64,000 bases of DNA from Candidatus Eiseniibacteriota bacterium (GCA_029262235.1 JAJCZU010000002.1:310001-374000), one strand, 5' to 3'. Numbered from the stretch's first letter, positions 35,661-45,273 are shown. Program-made: numbers and translations. The notes: a model not told the origin generated them from the letters alone.

Positions 35661-37325
35661 CTACTTATACGGCGTGTGCGTCCGCGAGAAGTAATCCTTC
35701 GTCAGTCGATTGACGGTCGGCAGCAGGAGTACGATCGCGATCAGGTTCGGAATCGTCATGAGGCCGAGGGCGACGTCGCCGAATCCCCAGACGAACTCGA
35801 GTGGCACGATGGCGCCGAGGAAGTGCATGATCAGGAACATGATCTTGTAGGGAACGACCATGCCGCTTCCGAAGAGGTAGGTGGTGGCGCGGTCGCCGTA
35901 GTACGACCAGCTGATTGCTGTTGATACGCCGAAGAGCAGGACGGAGAGGGTCACGATGTAATGGCCCCAGTTGCCGAGGGGGGCGAGGCCGCGCTGGAAG
36001 CCCCAGGCGGTGAGTACGGAGCCGTTCTGGGCCATCGCGCCGCGGATTTCGAGGTCGGGGAGGCCGTCGAAGTCGATGTTGCCGTCGGTGACGCGGATGG
36101 TGCCGCTCCAGTCTGCGTCGTCCCGGGTAATGCGTGCGTTCGTCACCACGGAATGATTGCGTATGAAAGAGGCGCCGCGGGGGGTGCCGGCGACGACTTC
36201 GAGAGTGCCGTCGAATCGGTCGGCGTCGCGAAGAACGCCGTTCGCGTGTACGTCGCTTTCGGAGGTCAGCACGGTAAGCCCGGCCTGGACTCCGATGGAA
36301 AGCATGTCGTCTTTGCGGTCGGACCAGACGTTGGTCGAGAGAATAACGAGTCCCGTGATCGTGCAGATAACGAGCGTGTCGATGAAGGGCCCGAGCATGG
36401 CGACTACGCCTTCGCGTACGGGTTCGTCGGTCTTGGCGGCGGCGTGTGCGATGGGTGCGGAGCCCTGGCCGGACTCGTTGGAAAAGAGGCCGCGCTTGAC
36501 GCCCCAGGTGAGCATGAAGATGAACGAACCGCCCGCGAAGCCGCCGAGCTTGGCGGCGGGCTGGAACGCGGATTCGATGATGGTGCCGAAGAGGCCGGGA
36601 ATCGCGGCGGCGTGGGTGAGAAGGACGAAGAGCCCGCCTGAGACATAAATGACGGCCATGAGGGGGGCGAGTTTCGATGTGACGGCGCCGATTCTGCGGA
36701 TGCCGCCGAGGATCACGGCGCCGACGATGGCGACGGTGATGGCGCCGGTGAGCCAGGTGGCGATGCCGAGGTCGGCGCGCATCTGGTCGGCGATCGTAAA
36801 GGCCTGCACGGCGTTCCCCGATCCGAAGCTGGCCAGGATGGCGCAGCCGGCGAAGAAGACGGCCAGGGGCTTCCAGGCGGGGCCGAGGCCCTTCTCTATG
36901 TAGTACATCGGGCCGCCGGACGCCTCGCCGTTCGGCAGGATCGTCCGGTACTCCATCGCGAGGGTGCATTCGACGAACTTGAGCGCCATGCCGAATACGG
37001 CGGTCACCCACATCCAGAAAAGCGCGCCGGGCCCGCCGTAGTGAATCGCGGTGGCTACACCGGCGATGTTCCCGATGCCGACCGTGGCCGAAAGCGCCGT
37101 GGTGAGCGCCTGGAAATGCGTGATGTCGCCTGCGTCGTCGGGGTTGTCGTACTTGCCGCGGACAACGGCGAAACCGTGCGCGAGCCGCCGGACCTGAATC
37201 GCACCCATGTAAAGCGTGGTGATGAGACCCACACCGAGCAGGAGCAGCACCAGGATCGGCGCTTCACTCGGCCACGCCCAGACGTAACCCGATAAAGTAT
37301 TGGCGAACGAAGTCAGTGATTCCAC
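35661..37325 (-). CDS. AGCS-family sodium:amino acid symporter with a periplasmic-loop insertion
   Basis: 554 residues; typical AGCS members have about 450-480. Inner-membrane carrier taking up alanine or glycine with sodium. Family motifs include ATVGIGNIAGVATAI, ASGGPMYYIEKGLG, GSGNAVQAF and GLFSNESGQGSAPIAHAAA. Residues about 333-433 form a hydrophilic insertion rich in Asp/Thr (DADWSGTIRVTDGNIDFDG) between two membrane helices, where normal members have a short loop. It lies 106 bp after hflC on the same strand and could be co-transcribed. Confidence 0.9.
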   Translation of the reverse strand: MESLTSFANTLSGYVWAWPSEAPILVLLLLGVGLITTLYMGAIQVRRLAHGFAVVRGKYDNPDDAGDITHFQALTTALSATVGIGNIAGVATAIHYGGPGALFWMWVTAVFGMALKFVECTLAMEYRTILPNGEASGGPMYYIEKGLGPAWKPLAVFFAGCAILASFGSGNAVQAFTIADQMRADLGIATWLTGAITVAIVGAVILGGIRRIGAVTSKLAPLMAVIYVSGGLFVLLTHAAAIPGLFGTIIESAFQPAAKLGGFAGGSFIFMLTWGVKRGLFSNESGQGSAPIAHAAAKTDEPVREGVVAMLGPFIDTLVICTITGLVILSTNVWSDRKDDMLSIGVQAGLTVLTSESDVHANGVLRDADRFDGTLEVVAGTPRGASFIRNHSVVTNARITRDDADWSGTIRVTDGNIDFDGLPDLEIRGAMAQNGSVLTAWGFQRGLAPLGNWGHYIVTLSVLLFGVSTAISWSYYGDRATTYLFGSGMVVPYKIMFLIMHFLGAIVPLEFVWGFGDVALGLMTIPNLIAIVLLLPTVNRLTKDYFSRTHTPYK

Positions 37326-37361
37326 GAAACCCCCGGCGGTTTCGGCTTCCTGCGAATGCGA

Positions 37362-37421
37362 AGCCTGTTTTCAGCCTGCTTTCAGCCTGCTTTGCCTGCC
37401 TGTTTTCAGCCTGGTTGCAGC
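37362..37421. repeat. Short direct repeats of TTTCAGCCTG
   Basis: Between hflC and the AGCS gene, TTTTCAGCCTG or TTTCAGCCTG recurs three times with degenerate copies (TTGCCTGCCTG, GGTTGCAGCC) in 60 bases. It looks like local slippage amplification. Confidence 0.7.
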
Positions 37422-37431
37422 CCTTTGAAGC

Positions 37432-38367
37432 CTATTTAATTTCCTCGAGATAGCGGAAGAACTCGCCGTCTGTGCTCGTAACGAATGTCGTGTTCGAATC
37501 GATCGTGAGAGGATAGCGCGTCATGGTTTCGACGAACGCATAGAAGTCGGGATCGCGCTGGTACGCGCTCGCGTAGATGTTCGCCGCTTCGGCGTCGGCT
37601 TTCCCCTTGATCTCTTCGGCCGTCTTGTACGCCTCGGAAATGATGCGCTTCAGTTCCTTCTCTTTCTCGCCGCGAATTTCCGCGGATCGCCCTTTCCCTT
37701 CGGAGCGGGACTTTTCGGCAATCTGCAGTCGCTCCGAAATCATGCGGTCGTAGACTTTGCGCCGCACCTCTTCGATATAATTGATGCGTTTGATTCGCAC
37801 ATCGACGAGCTCGATACCGAGCGAGGGCGTATTGACCGACGCGCGCTGCAGAATGAGCTGCGAGATCGCCTCGCGCCCCATGCGGATCTGTACCTGCGGC
37901 GGCGCGTTCCCGGAGCGCTCGGAGACCGTGTCGACAGGAAGCACCCGGTCGGTCGCGCGCACGATTTCGATCAGCGGGAAGTTCGCGATGGCGTTCCGTG
38001 TTTCGCCGTCGAGAATATCGTCGAGGCGCGACTGCGCGCCGCGTTCGTCACGCACGCTCTGGAAGAACAGAAGCGGGTCGGCGATGCGCCAGCGCGCGTA
38101 GGTGTCGACGTGAATGTACTTCTTGTCCTGGGTCGGGATCTGGTTCGGGAAGCCGTCCCACTCGAGCCAGCGCTTGTCGAACGTGTTCACTTTCTGAATG
38201 AACGGGATCTTCCAGTGAAGCCCGGCCTCGGTAATCGCGCCGCCGACCGGTTTCCCGAACTGCGTCACGATGACCTGTTCCGTTTCGTTTACGACGTAAA
38301 GTGTTCCGCTTACGACGAGAAGTGCGGCGAAGAGAATCGCGGCGAGAATGTATCCTGCGTACTTCAT
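37432..38367 (-). CDS. hflC: HflC, membrane protease modulator
   Basis: 311-residue SPFH/band-7 protein with one N-terminal membrane helix (residues about 5-25). It forms a cage with HflK around the FtsH protease and limits its access to substrates. The SPFH core spans about 28-210 and is followed by a charged coiled coil (EKSRSEGKGRSAEIRGEKEK). The end YPLTIDSNTTFVTSTDGEFFRYL is typical of HflC. Start overlaps hflK by 4 bp. Confidence 0.93.
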   Translation of the reverse strand: MKYAGYILAAILFAALLVVSGTLYVVNETEQVIVTQFGKPVGGAITEAGLHWKIPFIQKVNTFDKRWLEWDGFPNQIPTQDKKYIHVDTYARWRIADPLLFFQSVRDERGAQSRLDDILDGETRNAIANFPLIEIVRATDRVLPVDTVSERSGNAPPQVQIRMGREAISQLILQRASVNTPSLGIELVDVRIKRINYIEEVRRKVYDRMISERLQIAEKSRSEGKGRSAEIRGEKEKELKRIISEAYKTAEEIKGKADAEAANIYASAYQRDPDFYAFVETMTRYPLTIDSNTTFVTSTDGEFFRYLEEIK

Positions 38368-39344
38368 TTTACGATCCCTTCTCCGAGCGGAAGGAGGGGG
38401 ACCATGTTTTTGATGTCCTTGTCGAGAATGATCTTCCTGTCGACGTTCCGCAGTACCTCGGTCATCGTTTCGAGATAGATCCGGCGCCGCGTGACTTCGG
38501 GCGCCTTCTTGTACTCGGTGAGAAGCGCGGTGAAGCGGGCAATGTCACCCTTGGCGCGGTTCACGCGGTCGAGCGCGTACCCTTCGGCGGCCAGGATCGT
38601 CGCCTGCGCCTCGCCTTTCGCACGCGGAATCTCCTTGTTGTAATCGGACTGCGCTTCGTTGATCAGCTTCTCCTTCTCCTGAATCGCGTTGTTCACTTCA
38701 TTGAAGGAGGGCTGGACCGGCTCGGGCGGGTTCACGTCCTGCAGCACGACGACCTGCACGTCGACGCCGAGCTCGTACTGATCGCAGAGTTCCTGCATGT
38801 GAACCTTCAGCTGATCGGCGATTTCCTCACGCCCGGTCGTCAGCACTTCGTTCACGCTGCGGTCGCCCACGAGGCTCCGCATGATCGCTTCGCTCATATC
38901 GCGAAACGTTTCCTGCGGCGAACGCACTCGGAACAGGAACGACACCGGGTCGGCAATCTTGTACTGCACGATCCACTCGACGAGCGCCGAGTTCAGATCG
39001 CCCGTAAGCATCAGTTCCTCTTCCTGAAAGTCCTTGTTCGAATACTGGGTGCGGGCGCCGGCCTGAATCGTCCGGAAACCGAACTCTTCCTTCAGCTGAC
39101 GGCGAACCGGTACCTTGTAGACCTTGTCGATGCCGATCGGGAGCCGGAAGTGAAGCCCGGGCTCGGTGGTGCGCGTGTAGCGGCCGAGAGTCAGCACGAC
39201 GCCGACCTCTTCGGGCTCGACCGTATAGACGCTGGAAACGACAGCGACTGCGATGATGGCAATGAGCGCGAAGCCGGCCACTTTGCGGCCGTCGAACTTG
39301 ATCGAATTGACGTCGATGTTAATTGGACGTCCCTGTTGACGCAT
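38364..39344 (-). CDS. hflK: HflK, membrane protease modulator
   Basis: 326 residues, partner of HflC. One membrane helix at about 20-38 (KVAGFALIAIIAVAVVSSVY), then the SPFH domain (EPEEVGVVLTLGRYTRTTEPGL) and a long Ala/Lys/Glu coiled coil. E. coli HflK has a Gly-rich N-terminal tail that is short here. GGAGG ribosome binding site 6 bases before the ATG. Driven by the TTGACA promoter just upstream. Confidence 0.93.
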   Translation of the reverse strand: MRQQGRPINIDVNSIKFDGRKVAGFALIAIIAVAVVSSVYTVEPEEVGVVLTLGRYTRTTEPGLHFRLPIGIDKVYKVPVRRQLKEEFGFRTIQAGARTQYSNKDFQEEELMLTGDLNSALVEWIVQYKIADPVSFLFRVRSPQETFRDMSEAIMRSLVGDRSVNEVLTTGREEIADQLKVHMQELCDQYELGVDVQVVVLQDVNPPEPVQPSFNEVNNAIQEKEKLINEAQSDYNKEIPRAKGEAQATILAAEGYALDRVNRAKGDIARFTALLTEYKKAPEVTRRRIYLETMTEVLRNVDRKIILDKDIKNMVPLLPLGEGIVK

Positions 39345-39374
39345 GGAATTCCTCCGTTGAGCGGGATCTTACGA

Positions 39375-39403
39375 ACGGTAGGAGAGGGGCGGGATGGTGT
39401 CAA
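39375..39403 (-). promoter_or_regulatory. Strong putative sigma70 promoter for hflKC
   Basis: On the minus strand TTGACA (complement of 39398-39403), a 17-base spacer, TACCGT (39375-39380). The -35 box is a perfect consensus match. Transcription would begin near 39368, about 25 bases before the hflK ATG. Confidence 0.6.
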
Positions 39404-39443
39404 GGACCATCCCCCCGCGGGGTACCCTCCGGGCCGCGAATTT

Positions 39444-39451
39444 GCTATGGT
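39444..39451 (+). promoter_or_regulatory. Putative extended -10 promoter for the adenosine deaminase gene
   Basis: TGC-TATGGT (extended TGn plus -10 box) with no obvious -35. Leader of about 27 bases contains GGAGGGG ahead of the ATG at 39485. Confidence 0.4.
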
Positions 39452-39484
39452 TCCCCTAACCGTAACGATGGAGGGGACACCCCA

Positions 39485-40516
39485 ATGCAGAACTGGAGCC
39501 GGGAAGACAGAATCGCGTTTCTCGCCGAGCTGCCGCTCGTGGATCTTCACAGGCACTTCGACGGGTCGGTGCGACCGCAGACACTCTGGAATCTTTCGCA
39601 AACGTATTACTCGGCTATCCCGGGACTCGATTTCGACGGATTCCGCGCGAAGCTGACGTACGATCCGGAAAAGGACTCGACGCTGCTCGACTATCTCGAC
39701 AAGTTCCACATTCCCCTGCAATACACCCAGTTCTTCGATAACATTCAAACGATTGCCGAAGAGATTGCGGACGACGCGTACGCCGAAGGTATCCGTCTGC
39801 TCGAGCTGCGCATCAACCCGACGATTCATCGCCGCGCCGGGCTCACATCGCGCCAGTGCCTGACGGCCGTGCGCAAGGGATTGCGCGCGAGTCAGAAGCG
39901 CCACCCCGATCTCCAGGTCGGCATTATCGTGATCGCGATGAGGAACCACGGCGGGAACATGGCGAAAATCCTGCTGCGCGAAGTGGTGGGGGAGAAGATG
40001 GAGTGGCACAGCGACATCGGCGTCGTCGGTTACGACATCGCCGGGCCCGAGCGGCCGTTTCCGCCGCTGCTGTTCGAAGAGCCGTTCAAGCTCGCGAAGA
40101 AGATGGGGTTCAAGCGCACGGTGCATGCGGGCGAAGACGAAGGGCCGCACGCCGTGTGGCAGGCGATCGACCTGCTCGACGCGAATCGCATCGGACACGG
40201 GACGAGCGCCGCCCTGGACCCGAAGCTCGTGAAGCGCCTGGCGGCCGATCAGATTGCGGTGGAAGTGTGCATGACGTCGAACCTGCAGACCGGGGCCGTG
40301 AAGGACTTGAAGGAACACCCGCTCCCGTTGTTTCTGGAAGCGGGCATTCCCGTCTGTATCTCGACCGATAACCCGACCGTTTCCGGCGTCACGCTGCGCG
40401 ACGAGTACCTGCTTGCAATTGAACTGTTCGGGCTCTCGGAAGCCGACGTTCGCAAGCTCGTGCGCTTTTCACACGAGCACGCGTTCATCCCGAGTAAGGC
40501 GCCCCTTCCCGCTTAG
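39485..40516 (+). CDS. add: Adenosine deaminase
   Basis: 343 residues, cytoplasmic zinc enzyme converting adenosine to inosine. Metal and catalytic motifs: DLHRHFDGS (HxH), TVHAGEDEGP with His and Glu, RIGHGTS with His, and CISTDNPTVSG with the paired Asp. Length fits the family. The ATG at 39485 begins QNWSREDRIAFLAELPLVDLH; earlier in-frame codons are in the promoter zone. The last 32 bp overlap the convergent tricorn-type gene. Confidence 0.93.
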   Translation: MQNWSREDRIAFLAELPLVDLHRHFDGSVRPQTLWNLSQTYYSAIPGLDFDGFRAKLTYDPEKDSTLLDYLDKFHIPLQYTQFFDNIQTIAEEIADDAYAEGIRLLELRINPTIHRRAGLTSRQCLTAVRKGLRASQKRHPDLQVGIIVIAMRNHGGNMAKILLREVVGEKMEWHSDIGVVGYDIAGPERPFPPLLFEEPFKLAKKMGFKRTVHAGEDEGPHAVWQAIDLLDANRIGHGTSAALDPKLVKRLAADQIAVEVCMTSNLQTGAVKDLKEHPLPLFLEAGIPVCISTDNPTVSGVTLRDEYLLAIELFGLSEADVRKLVRFSHEHAFIPSKAPLPA

Positions 40517-43500
40517 CGGTTTCTGCCCCGACCTGCTTGAGCAGCTCTTCGATCGCGCGCTCGATCTGGTTGTCGCGCCCGCGCGCGAATTCTTCGGGGA
40601 TCGACGGCACGTAGATGTCGGGCACCACGCCGTTGTTCTCGAGATTCTCGCCGTTCATCCGATACCACCCCGTTCCCGGAATACGAAACACGGTGCCGTC
40701 GATCAGCGGCACGTTGTTCGTGCCGATCACGGCGCCGTACGTGGGAACGCCCATGATCGTGCCGAGTTCGCGCGCCCGGAACGCGGCCGGGAAGATCTCG
40801 CCGTCCGAGTAGCTGCGTTCGTTGATGAGACAGACGACCGGCTTCTCGTAGCGCGTGTACGGGTTGTAGTTGTCTTCGCGATCGCGGGATCTGTTGATGC
40901 CGTAGGCGCGCCTCTGCAGAATCGTAATCACCTGGTCGTGCACCGAGCCGCCGTTATTGAAGCGGACGTCGAGAATGAGGGCGTCCTTGTCGCCCGCTTC
41001 GGACCAGAGTTCCTTCTCGAATTTCGCCATGTCGCCGCTGCCCATCGCCCGCATGTGCAGATAGCCCACGCGGCCGTTTGACAGTTTTTCGACGAGCGCG
41101 CGATTGTCCGTCACCCAGTTTTCGTAGAGCAGGTTGCGGCGGGCGAATTGTGAAATGGCGTCCAGCGTGACCGTGCGCCTCGCGCGCCCCGCCGGGTCGC
41201 TGGCGACTTCGAGGTCGATCTTCTCGCCGGCCAGGTGATTCCAGAGCGCGTAGTAATTCGTTTTCGCGCCGATCTCTTTGCCGTCGACCGCGAGGATGTA
41301 CTCGCCCGGGCGAAGCGCGACGTCTTCACGTTCTCCGGGGCCGTCGCGATACACTTTCGCAATTTTGACGCCCGGGCCTTTGTAAGCGTTGTCGATCACG
41401 ATGCCGGCGTCGGCCGTGGCGTCGTCGCTCGAGCCGGGCAGGAAGACGCCGAGATGCGAAGCTGAAAGTTCGCCGATCATCTCGAGCACCACGTCGCGCC
41501 ATTCTTCCTGCGTGTAGGCGGCGAGTGCGCGCGGGCGATAGATCTCTTTCAGCGCTGTCCAGTCGGCGCCGTGAAAGTCCTCGTCATAGAACCCGTCCTG
41601 GATCAGCGTCCACGCCTCTTCGAACTTCTGCTCGGCTTCGGCCGCGAGATCCACCGTGTACTTCGCCTCGAACTTCACCGTTTCGGGGTCGCCGTCTCCC
41701 TTGACGCCCTTCAGCGCGAGGCGCTTGATCTGACCGACGGCCGAAAGATAAAGGAGCGCTTTGCCGTCATTCGTGAACGCAAGCCGCCCCGTGCCGCCAT
41801 CGGCCACTTTCTCGAGCTTGTCGCCCTTCTCGTTCACGAGCCAGATGTCGTTCAAGCCGAGCTGGTTCGAGACAACGGCGTAATGCGTGCCGCTCCCCGT
41901 AACCGTGAACGTATTGTAGCCGCCCGAGAGCCGGGTCACGTTGTGAACGCGTTCGTGCAGTCCGTCGAAGTCGATCTTGACGACAGGGGGGGCTTTCTTC
42001 TTGTCCTTGTCTTTGTCCGCCTTCTCGTCTTTCTTGTCGTCCTTCGCGTCGTCCTCTGCCTTTGCGCGTTCTTTCCGCTCGCTTTCCGTCAGCAGTTCTT
42101 CGGCCTTCGTAAGGTTCACGTAGCGGAGCCACAGATTGCCGTAGTCGTCGCGGCTCGCGAACGCGAGGCGGCGTCCGTCGTCCGTCCAGAAGGGGGAGTA
42201 GTCGTCGAGCGGGCTTCGCGAAACGTTGTGCAGCGTGCCGCCGTCGGCGGAAATGATCTCGACGTCCTCGAGCGATCCCAGATTCGAGCGTGAAACGGCG
42301 ATCCATTTCGAATCCGGCGACCAGCGCGTGTAGACGACGTCGGCGCGATCGATCAGCACTTTCTGCTGCGAGCCGTTGCGATTCATCGTCCAGGCTTTGT
42401 TCGGGCCGCGGCGAAACGCGATCTTCGCGCCGTCGGGGGAGGGAACGGGGGCGTAGTCGTTCTCGGGCGTGTTCGTGAGCGCAGTGGTGCGCGTTTTCCT
42501 GCTGTGCGTAAGTCGTTTCTCGTCCGGGTCGGTCGACTCCACGCGATAGATGTCCGTGTTCCCGGTCGCATCCGAAACGTAGAGCAGTGAGAGCCCGTCC
42601 GCGTCCCAGGCGATGTCGCGCTCACGCGCCGGCGTATTCGTAAGCCGCCGAATGCGATCGGTCCCTTCGCCGTCTTCCAGATCCATCGCAAAGACTTCGC
42701 CGTGCACGATGAACGCGATCGCCGACTCGTCGGGCGAGAGCGCGAACTCGGTGGCGTTCTTCGTCTCCGCGTGATTTTCGACGAGATTCCATTTGTCGTC
42801 GCTTCGCACCACGACTTCGATGGCGCGCGGCGCGGAGCCGTCCGTCGCGAGCGTCCAGAGCTTCCCCGCGCGCTCGTACACGATCGTGCTGCCGTCGCGG
42901 GAAATCGATGCGTATTCGATCGAAAAATCCGTGTGTTTCGTGAGCTGCTTCGGCGCACCCGTGATCTTCGGCGGGTCGGCTGAGCGATCGATCACGGCCT
43001 GCCAGATGTTCGCCACGCTGTCTTCGCGCTCCGAGACGAAGTAAAGCGAGCGGTCGTCGGCGCTCCACATCGGGAAGTCGTCGTCGCCGTTCCAGTCGGT
43101 CGCCAGGATGTGATCGCCGCCGTCCCACGAACGAAGCATGATGTCACGACTGGCCGCGCCTCGATAATGCTTCCGCCACCAGGGCGTGTACCCCTTCGTC
43201 CAGGCGACCCAGCGTCCGTCGGGCGAAACCGCCGCGTTGAATGCGACCTCCTCGACGAGCGCCTGCGGGTGCAGCGCGTTGTCGTCGGTGCGAAACACAT
43301 AAGGCCAGCGCGAGTCGCGCGCCGATAGAAACAGCACCGACTTGCCGTCGGGCGTCCAGCCGAGCGCGAAGTCGTTGATCGAATGAAACGTTTTGCGATC
43401 GGGGCGCCCGCCGCTTCGCGCGATCACGAACACGTCGTCGTTGCCGTGACGGTCCGACGTAAACGCGAGGCGCGTGCCGTCCGGCGACCATGTCGGCGCC

Positions 43501-43718
43501 TGATCGTACGCTTCATGAACCGTGATGCGGTCGGCCTCACCGCCCGCCGCCGGCACGACCCAGAGGTCGCCCATATAACTGAAGGCGATTTCGCTCGCGT
43601 CGGGAGAAATGCTCGGATGCTGGGCGCCGATAATCGGGCCGTCGAGGGCCTCCGCGCCTGCTGGCAGAAGAAGGGCCAGAGTCAGTAAGACCGTCGCCCC
43701 CTGTTTCCCTGTGTTCAT
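40485..43718 (-). CDS. Tricorn-type S41 protease with signal peptide
   Basis: 1077 residues. Signal peptide 1-25, so periplasmic or secreted, unlike the archaeal cytoplasmic tricorn. Residues about 30-680 hold beta-propeller PD40 repeats (ISPDASEIAFS, WSPDGTRLAFTSDR, VSPDGRWVAWT, WTDDGRRLAFASR). A Lys/Asp-rich linker follows near 545-580. About 690-770 is the core domain with ASHLGVF, about 775-860 a PDZ domain, then the S41 domain with probable nucleophile Ser971 in NERSYSDGEIFP. It would degrade peptides; M3 and M32 peptidases nearby could act downstream. AGGAAGG precedes the ATG. Confidence 0.9.
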   Translation of the reverse strand: MNTGKQGATVLLTLALLLPAGAEALDGPIIGAQHPSISPDASEIAFSYMGDLWVVPAAGGEADRITVHEAYDQAPTWSPDGTRLAFTSDRHGNDDVFVIARSGGRPDRKTFHSINDFALGWTPDGKSVLFLSARDSRWPYVFRTDDNALHPQALVEEVAFNAAVSPDGRWVAWTKGYTPWWRKHYRGAASRDIMLRSWDGGDHILATDWNGDDDFPMWSADDRSLYFVSEREDSVANIWQAVIDRSADPPKITGAPKQLTKHTDFSIEYASISRDGSTIVYERAGKLWTLATDGSAPRAIEVVVRSDDKWNLVENHAETKNATEFALSPDESAIAFIVHGEVFAMDLEDGEGTDRIRRLTNTPARERDIAWDADGLSLLYVSDATGNTDIYRVESTDPDEKRLTHSRKTRTTALTNTPENDYAPVPSPDGAKIAFRRGPNKAWTMNRNGSQQKVLIDRADVVYTRWSPDSKWIAVSRSNLGSLEDVEIISADGGTLHNVSRSPLDDYSPFWTDDGRRLAFASRDDYGNLWLRYVNLTKAEELLTESERKERAKAEDDAKDDKKDEKADKDKDKKKAPPVVKIDFDGLHERVHNVTRLSGGYNTFTVTGSGTHYAVVSNQLGLNDIWLVNEKGDKLEKVADGGTGRLAFTNDGKALLYLSAVGQIKRLALKGVKGDGDPETVKFEAKYTVDLAAEAEQKFEEAWTLIQDGFYDEDFHGADWTALKEIYRPRALAAYTQEEWRDVVLEMIGELSASHLGVFLPGSSDDATADAGIVIDNAYKGPGVKIAKVYRDGPGEREDVALRPGEYILAVDGKEIGAKTNYYALWNHLAGEKIDLEVASDPAGRARRTVTLDAISQFARRNLLYENWVTDNRALVEKLSNGRVGYLHMRAMGSGDMAKFEKELWSEAGDKDALILDVRFNNGGSVHDQVITILQRRAYGINRSRDREDNYNPYTRYEKPVVCLINERSYSDGEIFPAAFRARELGTIMGVPTYGAVIGTNNVPLIDGTVFRIPGTGWYRMNGENLENNGVVPDIYVPSIPEEFARGRDNQIERAIEELLKQVGAETAKREGAPYSG

Positions 43719-43771
43719 TGTGGTGTTCCTTCCTGGGCTGATGGCAGCTTCGATAAAAGACGAAATCAGGG

Positions 43772-45148
43772 CTAGTCGCCGATGTAACCGAGTCCGCGCA
43801 GTTTTTCGATCTCGGCATCGCTCAGGGTGCGGTCACGCCCGGGAGCCTGGCCCGAGGTCGCCAGTCTGCGGCTTACTTCGAGTGCTTCTTTCAATGTGGC
43901 AAGCCGTGCCGTGTCCTGCGAAGCCAGATTCGCCGATTCCAAAGGGTCCCGGGACAGATCGAAGAGCTCCTGTTCGCCGCTCCTCCGATCCTCGATCAGT
44001 TTCCAGCCATCCAGAATGATGGCGTGATAGTCGTCTCCTTTGACTTCCTGCTCGACCATCCCCACGGTCTTCTCCGTTTCGAGATAGATCGCGCCCCGGG
44101 TCGACGTGGCGCGCCCTTCCACCAGGTCGGCAAGGGAACGGAACTGGACGGCGTCCTGATTCCGTGGCAACCCCGCAAGCTCCCGAATCGTCGGTGCGAG
44201 CGAGCCGATGGAAACCGGGTCCGCCACACGCCGCGCCGCGCCACCGGGAACGCGAATCAGCATGGGAACCCGGACGACTTCTTCATAGAGAGTCTTTCTG
44301 TGCCCGATCCGGCCGTGGTCCAGAAACTCCTCGCCATGGTCGCTCGCGAAAACAATCACCGTTTCCTCGTCCAGACCATGCTTGCGAAGCGCCGCGACGA
44401 GCCTGCCGATTCCGGCGTCCGTATGCCGGATCTCTTCATCGTACAGGTCCAGCAGGTACTGGAGTTCGTCATCCTGCAGCGAATGACGAATGGCGCGGAT
44501 GTCGCCGTACTCCTGCTTGCCGTCGAGACGCCCGGCATGGGGAGCGGCAAAGTCGATGTCCGGATGATCTTTATAATTGAAGTGAGGGTCGAAGTAGTGA
44601 ACGAAGAGGAAGAACGGAGTCTTCCTTTTCTGTGTGAACTGCTCGATGCGCGCGATCGCCAGGTCGGTCACGCCCTCCGTGGAAATCGCTTCGTGCCCGA
44701 GGGCGTTCTTCGAGTCGAAAGCCGCAAACCCCTGATCGAAACCATGTTTCTCGTCCACGAACGTATGGCTTACGACCGCCGCCGTCTGAAAACCGGAGGC
44801 CGCGAATCCTTCGGCAAGCGTTTCCAGTTCCGGCGCCAGGGTCCGGCTGATTTCCGTGGCCTTATGACTGCTCGGATACATTCCCGTCATGATGGACGCC
44901 ACGGCGGGCATGGTCCATGAAGACGTCGAGTACGCCCGCTCGAACACGCACGCCTGGCCGGCCAGGCTGTCGAGAGCGGGAGTGGTGGGGCGCTCTGCGC
45001 CGTAGAGGCTCATTCTGTCGGGGCGAAGTGTATCGACGACGATCAGCAGCACGTTCGGCGCTTTCGTCTCCGGCGCGCATGACAGGATCATGAGAGAGAG
45101 AACCGGCACGAAGGCCGGCAGCTTCCGGTTCGAAAAATTCATCGTCAT
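43772..45148 (-). CDS. Sulfatase-superfamily lipoprotein
   Basis: 458 residues. Lipobox ILSC with Cys24, so anchored in the envelope. The alkaline-phosphatase fold is clear: VLLIVVDTLRPDRMS, FFLFVHYFDPHFNY, ASDHGEEFLDHGRIGH and a C-terminal LRGLGYIGD. The sulfatase signature position that carries Cys or Ser (CxPSR) reads TMPAVAS with Thr79, so no formylglycine can form. It may be a phosphohydrolase or phosphotransferase. ATG at 45148 chosen; frame continues to a TTG at 45169. Gap of 53 bp to the tricorn-type gene on the same strand. Confidence 0.85.
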   Translation of the reverse strand: MTMNFSNRKLPAFVPVLSLMILSCAPETKAPNVLLIVVDTLRPDRMSLYGAERPTTPALDSLAGQACVFERAYSTSSWTMPAVASIMTGMYPSSHKATEISRTLAPELETLAEGFAASGFQTAAVVSHTFVDEKHGFDQGFAAFDSKNALGHEAISTEGVTDLAIARIEQFTQKRKTPFFLFVHYFDPHFNYKDHPDIDFAAPHAGRLDGKQEYGDIRAIRHSLQDDELQYLLDLYDEEIRHTDAGIGRLVAALRKHGLDEETVIVFASDHGEEFLDHGRIGHRKTLYEEVVRVPMLIRVPGGAARRVADPVSIGSLAPTIRELAGLPRNQDAVQFRSLADLVEGRATSTRGAIYLETEKTVGMVEQEVKGDDYHAIILDGWKLIEDRRSGEQELFDLSRDPLESANLASQDTARLATLKEALEVSRRLATSGQAPGRDRTLSDAEIEKLRGLGYIGD

Positions 45149-45182
45149 GCGCTTTCTGCGGACAGCCAATCGGTCTCTTGCG

Positions 45183-45212
45183 TTGAGCGCTCATCATGAT
45201 AACTCATATGCT
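45183..45212 (+). promoter_or_regulatory. Putative promoter for the MoaD-MoaE gene
   Basis: TTGAGC (45183-45188), 18-base spacer, TATGCT (45207-45212) in the divergent gap between the sulfatase-like gene and the molybdopterin synthase gene. Leader of about 55 bases includes AGGAGG at 45256. Confidence 0.45.
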
Positions 45213-45273
45213 ATTCTCAGGCGATGAGTGTCGGCAGAACTCGCGGAGATTCGGCAGGAGGAACGTGTCACAG

